Assembly (NCBI RefSeq): GCF_937616625.2
Contig: NC_065576.1
Span: 7,070,501 to 7,134,500 of the forward strand
Length of the DNA: 64,000 bases
Source: Mercurialis annua
Lineage: Eukaryota; Streptophyta; Magnoliopsida; Malpighiales; Euphorbiaceae
Direction of reading: 5' to 3'
Both the position numbers and the translations under genes were made by a program. Every line of letters begins with the position of its first letter. Position 1 is the first letter of the stretch. Shown here piece by piece: positions 33,401-46,600 of the stretch. The notes beneath the pieces are model-generated. The model ran no database searches and was not told where the DNA came from. It saw only the letters and a program-made list of their open reading frames with translations.

Positions 33401-34531
33401 CCACAACAAATCAGAAGGACATCATTCGGTGGCATTACGATAAAAAAAGGTCTTTCACTGTTAGAAGTGGGTACAGGCTAGCGATCGAGCTGAAGAACAA
33501 ATCCACATGCTCCAATTTAGATTTAACCCAGAGATGGTGGAAGTATCTATGGAAGTTGAACCTCCCGGGGAAGATAAAAATCTTCCTATGGAAATGCTTC
33601 CATGAATGGCTACCTGTAAACACAAGCCTTATTAAAAGGGGTATGCAAGTGGACCATGTTTGTGCAGGATGAAACGCTGAAACGGAGGACACTATGCATG
33701 CAATATGGTTCTGCAGGAATGCAAAATCAACGTGGAGATGCGTGGCTTTCAGACCCAAGATCCAACCTGGAAAAGAGTGGAAGGTCAAGGACTTCATCAC
33801 AAATGCTTTCAAGGAGCTTACAAGGGAGGAGTTCCATTTCTTTGCAGTCTTGATATGGCTAATATGGAACAACAGGAACTCTCGTCTATTCAACAAAAGT
33901 TGCAAAGCTGCTGAGTCCCTCATTGAATGGGCAGAGAGCTACATAGAAGAATACCAGAATGCAGCTAGTCGTTGTAACGGTAATATCAGAAGCGCTGATG
34001 GGCATAGGGCAATTGAAGCAGCCACGGACCTCAGATGGGTTCCACCCAGGGAAAATTCCTACTGTGTTCAGGTAGACGCAGGTTTTAACAAAAGTGACAA
34101 CAAGTTTGGAACCGGTTTTATCATCAGAGACTGCAGGGGTAATGTCAAAGTGGCTGGCAACAGGAGGTATTGCTGGAATGCAGAAGTAGCCACAGGAGAG
34201 GCGATGGCGATAAGAGACGGAATTGCAGCAGCTATGGAAGAACATCTAACTCCCCTTTGTGTTTACTCTGACGCAAAGAGTGTAGTGGAGGCCTTCATTC
34301 ACAAAGAACAGCTGTGCAACGAGGTAGGTTTGATCGCTTCAGATTGTCTTAGAATGGTGGATGAGGTTCGCTGTATCAGGTTTTGTGTATATCAGTAGAC
34401 AATTTAATGCAGCAGCTCACTACTTGGCTAAGAAGGCTCTGAGAGATAATGTTTCTGGCCAAGTTTGGAAAGGACATGTTCCTCCAGATATTCAATCCAT
34501 TGTAATGGCTGATCATCAGCTCTTTTCCTAA
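30397..34531 (+). pseudogene. LINE ORF2: AP endonuclease, reverse transcriptase, RNase H
   Basis: Starts MKIICWNV at 30397; TAG at 30421-30423 follows as codon 9. The endonuclease shows GGDFNEI, GFTWWGNR and SDHKPI. RT shows LIPKV…FRPISLCNVVYKLISKVLANRLK, AFVPGRQI, LDMSKAYDRVEW, RGLRQGDPLSPYLF and the catalytic FADD at 32464-32475. The zf-RVT region (WKLNLPGKIKIFLWKCFHEWLP) is cut by TGA 33670-33672 (codon 1092) at a position where the family usually has a zinc-ligand Cys. RNase H (QVDAGFN, GEAMAIRDG, YSDAKSVVEAF) follows. One extra T in 34381-34384 breaks the last 50 codons, which continue to TAA 34529-34531. Intact length would be about 1377 aa. Confidence 0.93.
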
Positions 34532-34572
34532 TTAATACCACTTTTTTCTCAAAAAAAAAAATACTCTCAATT

Positions 34573-35355
34573 GAATTAGTGTTAACCAACTAAATTAAAT
34601 CTCGCAAATAAAAAAGTTTAGCCGTCTAATTTCTGTTTTTTCCGGATGCCGTCAATAGTTTATTCTAATATTGACGGTAACCAATTTATTTTCTATTCAT
34701 TGCTTTAATTTTAAAGAATAATACTATAATAGTCATATTTTTTTCATCTTTTTTATTTTAGTTGGTTAAAATTTATCAACTAAGCAAAAAACAATTTCAA
34801 TCTGTATGCAAACTAGAATCGGAAGTAGATTAAGACCTTTAAAGACTAAAGATAAAATCGTTTAAAAGTTATATCAAATTTATTTTTTGTGATATTTTAT
34901 TATGCCGACGTCTTTTTTATGAAATTTGTTTGTCCTCTAATTATAAAATATTTGTTTGTCCCTTTGTTATTAAGAGTTTGTAACATTTTTATTAGAGAGT
35001 TAAGAATTCGATTCTTTATATATGTAATTTGAATTTTTATTTTATAACGTGATCTGCAAATAAGACTATGCATCTTATTTTATGTCAAGTCAGGCTATTA
35101 TGTAAAGTTACACTTTTTCTAAATTCTTACGCTTGTGACTGTTTGAAATTAATGGAAGATTACAATATCAAAGAACAAACTGAATTGAATTGATCATGAT
35201 TTTGATAATAACAATAATTAATAATTTTTTTATAATTTTAATAATAAGATCAATTTTATAAGTATTATATACATGAGCCATTTTGAATTACCATTTAATA
35301 AAAATACATTAAAAAGATGAATGTATTAATTATTTAATTAGGATATTCTAGATAT
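34573..35355. other. Intergenic AT-rich sequence, no gene seen
   Basis: No coding or RNA gene signal. It continues the pre-insertion sequence broken by the LINE. Confidence 0.5.
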
Positions 35356-35654
35356 GATTATTTGCATATTAACCCCAATGTTTTCCGTTTGTAACGATTT
35401 AATCCCATTATTAAAACGTCGCATTACACATCTCAATTTTTTGCGTTTTGCATCTATAGTCGTGTTTCGCCAAAAATAAAGCTTAAAATGTGTAAAAAAA
35501 TTGCGGTTGTTTTGTATAAGATGGCGTCACAAAACGAAAATATGTTACACAATGTCAAAAATTGAAAATTTGGGATGTGCGATGCCACGTTTATCAGAAT
35601 TGGATTAAACTGTTATACACGAAAAACATTAGAATTTAATATACGAATAACCCT
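35356..35654. mobile_element. Short MITE, second copy of the 17831 family
   Basis: Starts GATTATTTGCATATTAACCCC and ends …TTAATATACGAATAACCC. Shares the AAAACGTCGCATTACACAT and TTGCGTTTTGCAT interior with 17831-18066 and has an additional …GGGATGTGCGATGCCACG segment. Confidence 0.6.
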
Positions 35655-35705
35655 TATAGATAATTAGTATACTTTTAACTAAATAAACTAACATTTTATA
35701 CTTAA

Positions 35706-36296
35706 TGATGGATACCGAAATCTATCTTAACTATAATGGAGCCGAGTCGCAGGAGATCCAGTCTCAAACGGTATCGGACTCCTGCCAAGAGGACCAAAAC
35801 ACATAAAACAGACGGCTGAATCCATAGGATATGCCGCGATATCATCCAACAAGATAAAGACCGAATCCCTGAGAACTCAGATAAAAGCGCGTCGACCCTG
35901 AAATTCAGATAGATTACCATATCTACTACATAATCTCGAAGTATCTGTCATATTTGGATACAAACTCCAACTTAAGAAAATAAATTCTAACTTATGAAGA
36001 CGAGACTATTTAGGAAGACGTTCCTAAATGAGACTAATGTAGATTACTCCTAATCAGTGTCAAACCCTACAAAGTAGGATTCACTTTCCTACTATGATTC
36101 TACTAGGTATGCAATCATCTACTATAAAAACAGCATGAGGTATGCATAAACACACAACTACATTAATTTACTAAAAATGTTGCTCAAATCTCCAAACTGA
36201 CTTTAGCATCGGAGAGTTAATCGACAACCACCGTCCGGTTAGCTTCTACACTATTTTACAGGTCTCATTCACCGGATCAGAAGGCAGACTCCACCA
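35706..36296 (+). mobile_element. Solo LTR (Ty3/gypsy, probably Tat/Ogre lineage) with CTTAA duplication
   Basis: A 591-bp TG…CA unit (TGATGGATACC … GACTCCACCA) flanked by perfect CTTAA duplications at 35701-35705 and 36297-36301, with no internal region. TATAAAAAC lies at about 36122. The U5-like part has ACTGACTTTAGCATCGGAGAG, a motif I associate with Tat-lineage gypsy LTRs. Solo LTRs form by recombination between the two LTRs of a full element. It lands inside the left end of the foldback MITE that continues to 36660. Orientation follows the TATA box. Confidence 0.85.
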
Positions 36297-36660
36297 CTTA
36301 ATTTGAAAAATACTCCACCTTTTTGATTTTTTTATTTATGGTACAAACTTTCAAAATCGTCACTTTTAATCCATTTTTTGAATTGTCAATTTTAATTGTA
36401 GTCATTTGTTTAAATTGGAGCGCAGAAAGGTTCAAATATGCAGTTTGTAGTTAAAATTCTTGATCATAAAACAGCAAATTATAACAGTATGAAGCAATTT
36501 AAAGGGCACATTTCAATTTCTTTTTTCTTTTTAAATTCGAACAAATGGCAATAAATTTAAATTGAAAATTAAGAAATAGATTAAAATTGACGATTTTAAA
36601 AGTTTAGACCATAAATAAAAAATTAAAATAGTGAAATATTTTCGAATAATTATTAAGCCA
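36297..36660. mobile_element. Foldback MITE interrupted at its left end by the solo LTR
   Basis: The left arm GAAAAATACTCCACC…TTTATTTATGGTACAAACTTTCAAAATCGTC is inverted on the right (GACGATTTTAAAAGTTTAGACCATAAATAAAAA…GTGAAATATTTTCG…TTAAGCC). Relatives lie at about 46697-47057 and 52456-52700 in the lyase introns. Confidence 0.6.
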
Positions 36661-36849
36661 ATTTTTTAAATGCATATAAATCTATAGTTTATAGAGGGAG
36701 TATATTTTATGTTCCCTATATATATGTGATTGCATTGGTAATTTTTTTTTTTTAGGATATTGCTAGTTAAATTTGTTTGTTTGTATATTAGTTTTTTTTT
36801 GAGATGTTAGTTAAATTTGTTGACTTAGCAATTTATGAACAATCAAATC

Positions 36850-37098
36850 AGTATTTAGAAATTTCAAGGTGCGGCTCAATTTGTAAGACGCTTTTCTGAC
36901 TTAAGTAAGGTCGCGGGTTCGAACCTTACTTATATATGAAGCCGTTTAAACCTTAGGGTCAGAACTTTGTCTTCCGTAAATAATTTATTTAATTCGAGTT
37001 AGGATCAATCTGAATGTAGAAGTTTAAAAGCGTCGTTTTATAGTCGGAATTTATTCAGAATACTTCATGGTCATTGAAGACAAAATTAGTATTTAGAA
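36850..37098 (+). mobile_element. tRNA-derived SINE with 11-bp target duplication
   Basis: The body (36861-37087, 227 bp) is flanked by AGTATTTAGAA at 36850-36860 and 37088-37098. It carries a degenerate A box (GTGCGGCTCAATTTGTAAGACG, from 36869) and a perfect B-box-like GGTTCGAACC (36916-36925), about 45 bases apart as in tRNA promoters. The rest does not fold as a tRNA, so this is a SINE and not a tRNA gene. It lacks a clean poly(A) tail. Confidence 0.7.
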
Positions 37099-37864
37099 GC
37101 CGTATCATGAATGTACTAATTACGACTGTTTACCAACCAAATGGGAGTTGAAACTAAAAAATGGAGTTAGTTATCTAAACATTAACGTGTTTACTGTTGT
37201 TCAACAAAAAACGAGAACTTCTACATGAAAAAGTGAGTCAATTTTGTAGTTAAATTCCTAACATACCTTTGAAAAAACAAATGTTTTTGTTCAAATGGTC
37301 AAGAAAACCCCTAGAAAAAGTTGCATACTTTTCGAATTAGAAGTCTATTATAATGTCAATAACCAACATGAAACGTGAGCCATTAGGCTGAGAAATATTT
37401 ATATGAATCTAACTAGTTCGCCATATAAATTACAAATCATTCATTTATCTATATCTGCCAATCCACTAGGTTATAGTTTTATAATTTTAAAAATAATTAC
37501 TATAGCCTTCCTATATTTAAGTTCTAATTGTCATTTATTTTTTTTAATTTTAAAACATTATTATTTTTCATTTAACTATCCCTTATAGACAAAAGTTTTA
37601 ATTATAAAAACTCAAATATTAAGGATTAGTATCTTTTAAAAAATTCATGGAATCATAACTGAATTATGGATATAATAGTAATTAATCGATAAGTCGATGT
37701 CGCAATTATTGCTCGTTTGCTACACATATAATTAATGGTTTTTATATTTCGTTTGCTAATCCATTATTTTTTGATTATATTTGTTAAATATATCCACAAT
37801 TCGTTTAGAGTTTATATCCCGCAATATTATATGTCCACATGTACAAAATTTATTATATTTAATA
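37099..37864. other. Intergenic sequence, no gene seen
   Basis: AT-rich, with short open frames of low-complexity hydrophobic composition only (37403-37588, 37735-37935). Confidence 0.5.
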
Positions 37865-37872
37865 TAAATTTT

Positions 37873-38162
37873 AGGGTTAATTGCAAATTTATACACGAAC
37901 TTTACCATAATTTGCAATTACAACATAAATTTTGAAACTTGACAATATTTATAACCAATTTTACACTTTTGGTAAATCGATACACCAAACACGAAAAACA
38001 CTAACGTGGACAATGTAATATACCGCCATGTGTCATTGCGTGATTGGTTGGTGTATCAATTTGCCAAAAAATGAAAGTTGGTTACTGACATTGCCAAGTT
38101 TTAAAGTTTATCTTATAATTACAAATTAGGATAAAGTTCGTATATGTATTTGCAATTAATCC
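37873..38162. mobile_element. Foldback MITE with 8-bp TAAATTTT duplication
   Basis: Ends AGGGTTAATTGCAAAT / ATTTGCAATTAATCC are inverted, with arms continuing for about 100 bp (AATTGCAAATTTATACACGAAC versus GTTCGTATATGTATTTGCAATT). Flanks TAAATTTT are at 37865-37872 and 38163-38170. Relatives are at 17176 and, degraded, in the lyase introns near 51730-52040. Confidence 0.75.
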
Positions 38163-38170
38163 TAAATTTT

Positions 38171-40185
38171 ATTGTGCCGCGTTAGCTTCAAATTAGGCAT
38201 AAATATATTTAACAATAAACATAAAATATGATGGACTAAACAGTTAAAGATCTAAGTGTTATACTTATAAATAAAATGTAGTTATGGGTATTAATTTATT
38301 TTTCTTTAATTTAATTAACCTATTGAAATGTGAACATTCTAGAAATGATAAAAAAAACGAACATTCAAGAAAATAAAAACAGTACTAAAAAAACCCAACT
38401 TTTTTTTTTAACACAATGTAATATTATTATGATAGAAAAGAAACCCCACTTCTTTTTGTTCTTTGTGTGGTCCTTTTCTTGAGATTGCCTTTTTAAATAA
38501 TACTGTTTCATAAAGGAAACTTATGTAGCAGACCAAATGTATAAAGTTCTGAGAATATATAATTTTATGGCCGGCCAGGCCAATAGGTTTCAACAATGGC
38601 TTCCATGTTACAATTTTTATTTTTTTCTTTGAGTGGGTTTGAAGGCAATCTGTAAATGGAAATATAGTTTGCAAACAAAAAATACATGTATTGTAAATTA
38701 ATTCAGATTATGTATTTATTTACATTTTTTTAATTAATACATTAAATAACTGAATATAAATACAGTATAATTTTTGCAAATAATTTTTAGTTATCTAGTT
38801 ATGTAGTTTGCATTTAATATTTTGTCAATAAATTAATACCTGTGAAAATAACAATTAAGTGAGTCAATTAAACAAAATTAAAAATTAAAGAATCAACTTT
38901 TGTGATTTAAAAAGACGGCAATTTTTTTTATCTTTAAAGATATTCTATTTCTTTATAAAGCATACTAAACTGACTCAGATTAATTTGATTTGAATAATTT
39001 ATTAAATAACTAGATTTAATATTTGTATAAATAATATTATTTATAATAAAAATATCTAGATTTAATTATTTAGTGGTGTTTTTTATATCTAGGAGTTAAG
39101 TATTATAAAAATAATAGTTGAGGGAGTCAATTAAATAAAAATGAAAGTTGAAGGATCTACTTATAAATATCATTATAGTTCAATTTCATAATTTAGCAGT
39201 GTCATGTACTATTTATATTGCATGCTCCTAACTTCCTTTAATCACAGATTAAGGAATATGATAAAATTGAAAGTTTAAGAACACACAATTAAATAAAAGT
39301 GAAATTGGAGGACTCAATTACAAAAACAGTGAAAGTTTAGGGACTCGGTTACAAGTTTTGCATTAGAGAAATGCCTGCTTGACATTCTTCTATAATAAAG
39401 TTTGCATCTGTATAAAACAATAATTGACCATTTTCATATAAGAATATGCAAATCAATTTTCTTAATAATTGTATTTAATTATTAAACCTAGTTTAACTTT
39501 GTCAAGGTTTTGTTTCAGCTGCCTCCATATTCGTAAGAATGTTAGGCACCCATCATTATTTACCGTTATCAAACAACCCACAAATTTGTAGTTAGACTTT
39601 GAATTTTACAATTTCTATTTGTAGCTAGACTAAAAAATTAAGAATAAAACATTAGTATCAGAATTGTCAAAATTATGCACAAAAAAACATTGGAAAAACT
39701 TGTAATTTCCAACACTCATAAAACACATTTTTTTTCTTAGGATGACCCAGGCAGCACAATAGGAAATTTCTGTCTACATTGGTGTATTTCATTCGCTCAC
39801 AATAGGAAAAGTATATTTCCAATTTCTAACTTTAATTAAATAAATTCCTATATAATATTCTAAAAAGATATAATTTGATTTTAAATACTTATACATTAAA
39901 TATATTATATCTTTCTAAATTTTTTTAATAAAAAATATAAAATGATAAGAGTAGAAGATTAATTAAGATATTAGTTCAAAAATAAAAATTATAAGTAAAA
40001 ATATTTTATAGTCTTAAATATGAACCATATCTCAGACTGCAGAAAATCAGAGTTCTCTCGCAGCCTCAAAATACAATAAAATATCTAGCCATTAAGCTAG
40101 GCCTTCATATGCGGTAACACTTAATTTGCTATAATTAACATTTCTCTATTTGACTCTAATGACCCAATTAAAATTAAAATATTTA
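38171..40185. other. Upstream intergenic region of lyase 1, no gene seen
   Basis: AT-rich. Around 39110-39360 there are repeated phrases of the GGAGTCAATTAAATAAAA and GGACTCAATTACAAAA type, suggesting an eroded element. The open frame at 38408-38674 on the minus strand shows no recognisable domain and I do not call it a gene. Confidence 0.45.
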
Positions 40186-40191
40186 AATTTC

Positions 40192-40199
40192 CTATAAAA
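40192..40199 (+). promoter_or_regulatory. Probable TATA box of lyase gene 1
   Basis: CTATAAAA about 400 bp before the ATG. A TATA box here implies a long leader, consistent with the 5'UTR intron at 40515-40593. No other good candidate lies nearer. Confidence 0.4.
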
Positions 40200-40514
40200 G
40201 AAAGCTACTAAATTTATTTTTTCCTAATGAGTGAGATTTTAATTTCCTCTTTTAAAAAAACCAGCAACGTCCATTACAAAAAAACTCATATTTAAGAACC
40301 CAAATTAAAAGCAACCATTAATATAACATACACACAAGAATCATTTTACCATTCCTAAATTCTCTTCATTCATTCTGTTTTCCCATGAGAAATTAACAAA
40401 CCAAACTCAGAAAAAAACCAAAAAATTATTTAAAATTCATATCAGATTTTTACTTTTTTATTTGTTTTGCTTCTAAAATCAGCTTTCTTCAAGCTGACAT
40501 TGGTTTAAAGAAAG

Positions 40515-40593
40515 GTATGTCTGTTTTCTTGTTCTTGTTTCAAAGAAATTAGCATTGTTTATTCTGAATAATTTTAAAATTTTCTTGAAACAG
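40515..40593 (+). other. Probable 5'UTR intron of lyase gene 1
   Basis: Donor AAAG|GTATGT (40514/40515) and acceptor TTGAAACAG (to 40593), with T-rich sequence between and the ATG seven bases downstream at 40601. Confidence 0.6.
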
Positions 40594-40600
40594 CGAAAAA

Positions 40601-43600
40601 ATGCGCTTTCTCGGCGGCTTTCGGGCGGCAAATATTTATTTTTTCTTCTTCTTCATCGTCGTCTTGTTCTTCGCCATTGCTGAGCCTGCGAAGACCCGAG
40701 TTAGGTTCTTCCTCATCTTTTTCTCTTGTTTGATCAATGTTTTTTTTGTGTTGTTTATCTTTTGTGCATATGAAGAGTTAGCTAGATAGAGAAAAAGGAA
40801 ATAAAAAGAGAAATATGATAAAATGAATATATTTTGATTCACATGTCATGTACTGTTTTTTGCAGTAAAAATTAAAGCAGAAATTCCTAGAAGAAGTTTG
40901 TTGTTTTTTACTGTGTCTTTTGGTTATACTTGTTTGTTTTTGTCTTGCTATTTTTCCCATTTTGTGACGACCTTCAATGTATAACACTATTATATTTTTG
41001 TCCTTTTACATTTTAAATTAAAATAAAATATTTCCGATAAGATAGGATTTTTTTAATATTGAGACTAAATTGTGGTAAATTTTGTGTGTTGGGTTAGATA
41101 TTTAGATTAATCAAAAATTATGAATTTTAGTTTATTTTGTAATTATAAAACAAAAAATTTAGCAAAATTTGTCGCTAATTTTTATTTTTTAGCCAATTGG
41201 AACACTGATCCAATTTTCGCTCAAACGACGTTGATGTGTCTGCTAGAAAATTATATATTTTGGTGTCATATTAGGGATTTTAACTTGAAAATAATTTGGT
41301 ATTTCGATTTGCCAAAATATGAATATTTGTGATTGATTTTCAAATTTTAAAATCATGTTAAGTTAACAAATTATGTTAAATTTAATTTATGATTTAATTT
41401 ACATAGTATAATTGGATAAAAATAAAAATATTGAACCCTATATTTCTTATTTCTTCTTACCTTTTTACCTTTCCTAGTAGCTTGGGCAAATTGAGCTTTT
41501 TCCAAATTACATGGCTAGGTATTTGCTTTATCATCAAGTGAATGGGCGGTGTTCAAAATTTAATTTAGTTCTAATTCTGCCTCTGGCCTTCGAGGCATGG
41601 TAAATTTAAATCTCCACCTAATATTCTAATAATAGAAAGATTTAGTATAAGTCTCAAAATGTAAAAAATCTTGAATAAATAAGTTAATTTCTCAAAATAA
41701 CAATGCTTAAAAAGAGTAAAAAATAATTCTTGCATAAATATGATCTTTATATCTGATAGTATAATTTTACGTATTGAAACCCTTCTCCATCACTAGACGT
41801 TGTCTCTAAATTAATTATTAGCAATGAATTTTATGTCCGTCAGAAATTTCCGAAATCTATTGTTTTTAGTGTTGAAAATACATCATAGTAAATTACTATT
41901 TACATTGTTTTATTTCAGTCTCTAACTAATTTCTGCTGTTAGTGCAACATAATTTACATAAACAAATTAGCATAACTTCTAATAATTCAAACATTTTAGG
42001 TAAAAATTTAAGAGTAGCAGAATGAGAATAAATGTTTCTGATTAGGAATTAGGAGCTAGATTAGTCCCACAACATTTCAACATCATAGGCAGAGAAAATT
42101 TTGTTAGGGATTTTACTTTTATTATGCATGTTTTTCCTTTAAAAATCAGCCCTTTAATCTCTTTTTAAGTAGTAATTAACATGACTATGCATGATCTAAT
42201 TTTTTAGGGCATGACCAATATTATTATATATGATGTATTGTCTTAGGGTTAGACCAGCCATGTTGGTTCAACCGATTAATCGGGTCGGTTCAAAAAAATT
42301 CTTTTATTTTTAGAATTTTTTAAGTTTTCTTTTTACTTGTTTGACAGGGCAAAGTTCTGATCAGACCGGTCTAACTTAATTTGACCGTAATTTTTGATTC
42401 TTTTTCTCTTTGCAAATTGGATTACCCGTTCATTTTTTATTGAACAAGTCAAACAAGTCAGTCCAGTTTGACTTTTAAAACATTGGTTTGAAATATATCA
42501 TGTGGCAATTAGATAATTTCGAAATAATTGCATGATTACATTGTTTGCTGTGATGTAATTTATTAAGATTGTACTTGGGTGGTCAATAATCTGCAATGAG
42601 TCTAGTTATTATATATAATTAATTTTTTGAATAAATTATTATACTATAGTTGTATCCCAATTAAAACACTTTTGGTATATTTAACACATTCTTATTTATT
42701 TGTCTTTAGAATACATTCTTATCTACTATTTAAACTATTTGTAATGGTTATTTTTTAAAATTTAAGTGATAGAATTTTTTTTTTATGATAAAATAATTTA
42801 TTTTTCGACAATTTTAAAACCGTTCTATGTTTTTTTTTTCAAGGGTTATAATATATTGTGTTTGTGTAGAAAAATCAATCCAGGAAGCCGTAAAAATAGT
42901 CCAGGTCGTCGTCTTAGCGTGCAGCTACAAGTAACAAAACATGGACCAGTAAGTATTCTAACATTTTTTAAATTCAAAAATAGAATATAATAAAATAATT
43001 ATGAGAACACATGTAAATCAATTGTTATAAAATATTTAAAATACAAAATAAAAAAATATTTGATTAGCACAATTAATGTTTAATTATATATTTTTGTACT
43101 ATTTCAGGTGGTAATTGACAATGGAATAATCCAAGTAACATTCTCAAATCCAGGTGGTGATGTCATTGGAATTAAATACAAAGGAATTGATAACGTACTT
43201 GAAATTCAAAATGAAGAAAATAATCGAGGGTAATTAATTTTTTTATTAATTACTCAATTTACTTCTATTAATAAAATTACAACTCATACAATATTGTTTT
43301 TCTTTTTTTGGTTCAGATACTGGGACGTGGTATGGAACAAACCAGGAAATAGTGACATCTTTGACAAGTAAAAATCATTTACCATTAATTATTTGAATTA
43401 AATATTAATTACTTTTATAATAAAAGTTTATTCTTACTGATTATGTCACATTTATAATTACTGTATTATATCAGAATACAGGCGACAGAATTCAGAATTA
43501 TTATGAATGATAAAAACCAAGTAGAGCTTTCTTTCTCCAAAAAATGGAACCCGAAAATGGACCGATCCGTAGTTCCGTTAAATGTCGACAAAAGGTAATA

Positions 43601-46600
43601 TTTATTTACTAAATGCTTATATAAATTCTAAATAGAGCAGATAATATTATAACATTAGCTCGGTTAATTTTAGTGTGCTTATCAGCTTTGTAAATTGGTA
43701 TTATTTATACTTTTATCGAAAAAAAATTACCTATATTGAATTTATATTAAATAATTTTTAACGAAATTATAATTATCGGAATTTGCAGGTATATATTACG
43801 AGGAGGATGTTCAGGGCTTTACATGTACACTGTATTGGAACGGTTAGAAGGATGGCCTGATATTGATGTTGATCAAATTAGAGTTGTTTTCAAGCTCCAA
43901 AAAAAGAAGTATTATACCAACCAAATTCTATTTAATTTAATTTAACTTATACATTATTGTTTTTATTAATATATTTGTGAACATTTTTTAATAATGTAAG
44001 ATATTTATGTATAATTCCGATGGTCAGGTTTCATTACATGGCAGTATCAGATTATCGGCAAAGGATAATGCCGATGCCGGAAGATCGAGCCACCGGTCAG
44101 CCACTGGCTTATCCAGAAGCTGTTCTTTTGACCCGTCCACAAGATCCGGAGCTTAGAGGAGAGGTAATTAGTCTTAATTTCATCTCCATTTTCTTGTCAT
44201 ATAAATAATTGAATTTTTTTTTTAAGAATTAAATATTTCACTGTTAATTTAGATCTTTAATAAATGAATGAATTTTTATACATAAATGTAAGTTGATATA
44301 AATTTATTGAATTAAATTGAACTTTTCACGAAAAAATACTTTGCGGATCTGAAACTCATAAACATCAAATCCACATGGCCTGTTTAATGTAAAGGTGTAT
44401 AAAAACCAAACCAAATAAATAAATTAAATAGAATCGATAAATTAAATTTAGTTTTACAATGTATATTCTTTTTAGCTTTTTTGGCTGTTATATTTTTAAT
44501 ACCTTCTGTAAAACTTAGTGGAAATTAAACCAAAAAATCCAATTAAATTGAACTATCAGATGCATGGGCTCATTGGATCAATTCGATTTGGTTTGAAACA
44601 ATTCGTATTTTATAAATTCAACATATTAAATACTGATGAATTTTTTCACACACCATATAATTAAAATTTTAAAGTCGAGTCGAATTTGAACTTGATCGTT
44701 GTTCGACTCAACTCGACTCGACTAGTATCCCCAATTGTTAGATATAAGAGGCTCGTGACATAGTATTGAGGCATTGGTGGTGCAGGTTGATGACAAATAT
44801 CAGTATTCTTGTGAGGATGAAGACAACAAGGTTCACGGTTGGATTTCTAGTGGCCCACCCGTTGGCTTTTGGATGATTTCTCCCACTAATGAATTTCGCG
44901 TTGGTGGGCCCGTCAAGCAAGATCTTACCTCCCATGTTGGTCCCACCGTCCTCAATGTAAGTTTATTTATTTTAGTACATTTTCTTCTGACAAAATTTCA
45001 TTTCGACCCTCAATGTAAGTTTATTTATTTTAATACATTGAACATATTAAATAAAATTTTATCACACTTTCTTTAAGTTTAATAATAATAATTATTCTTA
45101 TTTTAAAATTATTTTTATGTTCAAAATTGATAAGCAGTTTAGAATAAATATAAATATTTTAGAAACTAGTCTATTTAAGCAAAATAAGTAAATTTATAAA
45201 AAAAAATACAACACTTATTTTTATTTAATATAGAAATAATATTTATGTGTAGTATTTTTTATTTTCTTTTTAATGCATTTATTATAATTAATAAAAGTAT
45301 ATATTGACAATTAATCATTCAAGTAATTATTTGCCATATATAATTTAGAATTATAAATGGAAATATTGTCTATTGATTTGGAACGGGAGGGATACTATTT
45401 CTCCACCATCAATTTTTTTAATTCTCCTTCTATTTCAAAAATTTAAGTTAAAATTAAAAGAATTTTACTAAAAAGTAGGATGAAAACAGTAACTTTAGTC
45501 GAATTTGAAGGGTAAGTGTATATATTAACTTGAAGATAAAATGCATTTTTCTTAATTATGTGCCTGAAATGAGAATGATATTATTTATGTTCATACTTTT
45601 CTATGTACAGATGTTTACCAGTAATCACTATACTGGGAAGGACTTAGATACAGAGTATAGAAATGGAGAGCCATGGAAAAAAGTTCTAGGACCTGTTTTT
45701 GTCTATCTAAATTCCATTGCTCGTTATAATTCTTCAGCACTTTGGGAAGATGCTAAATCTCAGGTTCCGTATATATATTAATTTTACGTAAATTTATCGA
45801 GTCCTACATTTTATTATTTTATTTTATTTTCCGAACTACTTTTAAACTCCAAAAAATATATTAATTTCATTTGTTATTTCAACATTTTCATTTCGGTGCA
45901 AACATATTGATTATTGCGGTGTTTATTAATAATCAGATGATGAAAGAAGTCAAAAGCTGGCCATATAAATTCGTAAAATCGGATGATTTTCCTTCTTCAG
46001 TTCAAAGAGGAAGTGTTCAGGGTCAATTAACTGTGAGTGACAGATTCATCAACGAGAGGTTAATGTCTGCTAGTTCTGCGTACATTGGCTTAGCTGCTCC
46101 AGGAGATGCAGGCTCGTGGCAAACCGAAGCGAAGGTAATTTTGTAACAAAACTTGGAAATTGGGTCTTTTCCGAATTATTATTTATAGATGTGATCAATT
46201 GTGTACATTCTTTTAGGGTTATCAATTTTGGAGTCGAGCTGACAGGAATGGCAAATTTAGCATAACAAATGTTCGTCCTGGTAACTATAGTTTGTACGCA
46301 TGGGTCCCTGGAATTATTGGAGATTACAAGTATGAATTTGACATCAGTATTGTTCCAGGTATGTCATTTCTTACTTCTGAATCGTATAGTATAAATATGG
46401 AGCACAAAATGTTAGAAGCGGAAAAGGCTAAAACAAAAAACTGTAAAATATAGAAATTCTTAAGTAGATTCAGCCTAGTACGTTATCTGTGTATTAAGCT
46501 AATCATATTATAACACATTATTAAAATAGTGACATTATTGTAATATCACTCTTAAAAGGTGTAAAAAAACAACCAAAATTATAATAATACTATTATTTTA

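Larger units (their letters stand above)
28891..34560 (+). mobile_element. Full-length L1-type LINE (non-LTR retrotransposon)
   Basis: A 5.67-kb element with a 5'UTR (28891-28986), ORF1 (gag-like), ORF2 (endonuclease, RT, zinc finger, RNase H), a very short 3'UTR and a poly(A) tail (34550-34560), bounded by a 12-15-bp target duplication. The presence of a complete 5' end is unusual, since most LINE copies are truncated. Lesions are few: a one-base insertion in ORF1, two nonsense codons and one one-base insertion in ORF2. Confidence 0.93.

Noticed and set aside
36866..36940. Possible tRNA gene (A and B boxes)
   Set aside because: No acceptor stem or anticodon arm; flanked by an 11-bp duplication, so a SINE.
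38408..38674. 88-aa minus-strand frame
   Set aside because: No recognisable motif, no neighbouring splice or promoter structure.
40601..40789. 62-aa stand-alone gene
   Set aside because: It is exon 1 of lyase 1 read through its donor at 40704/40705.
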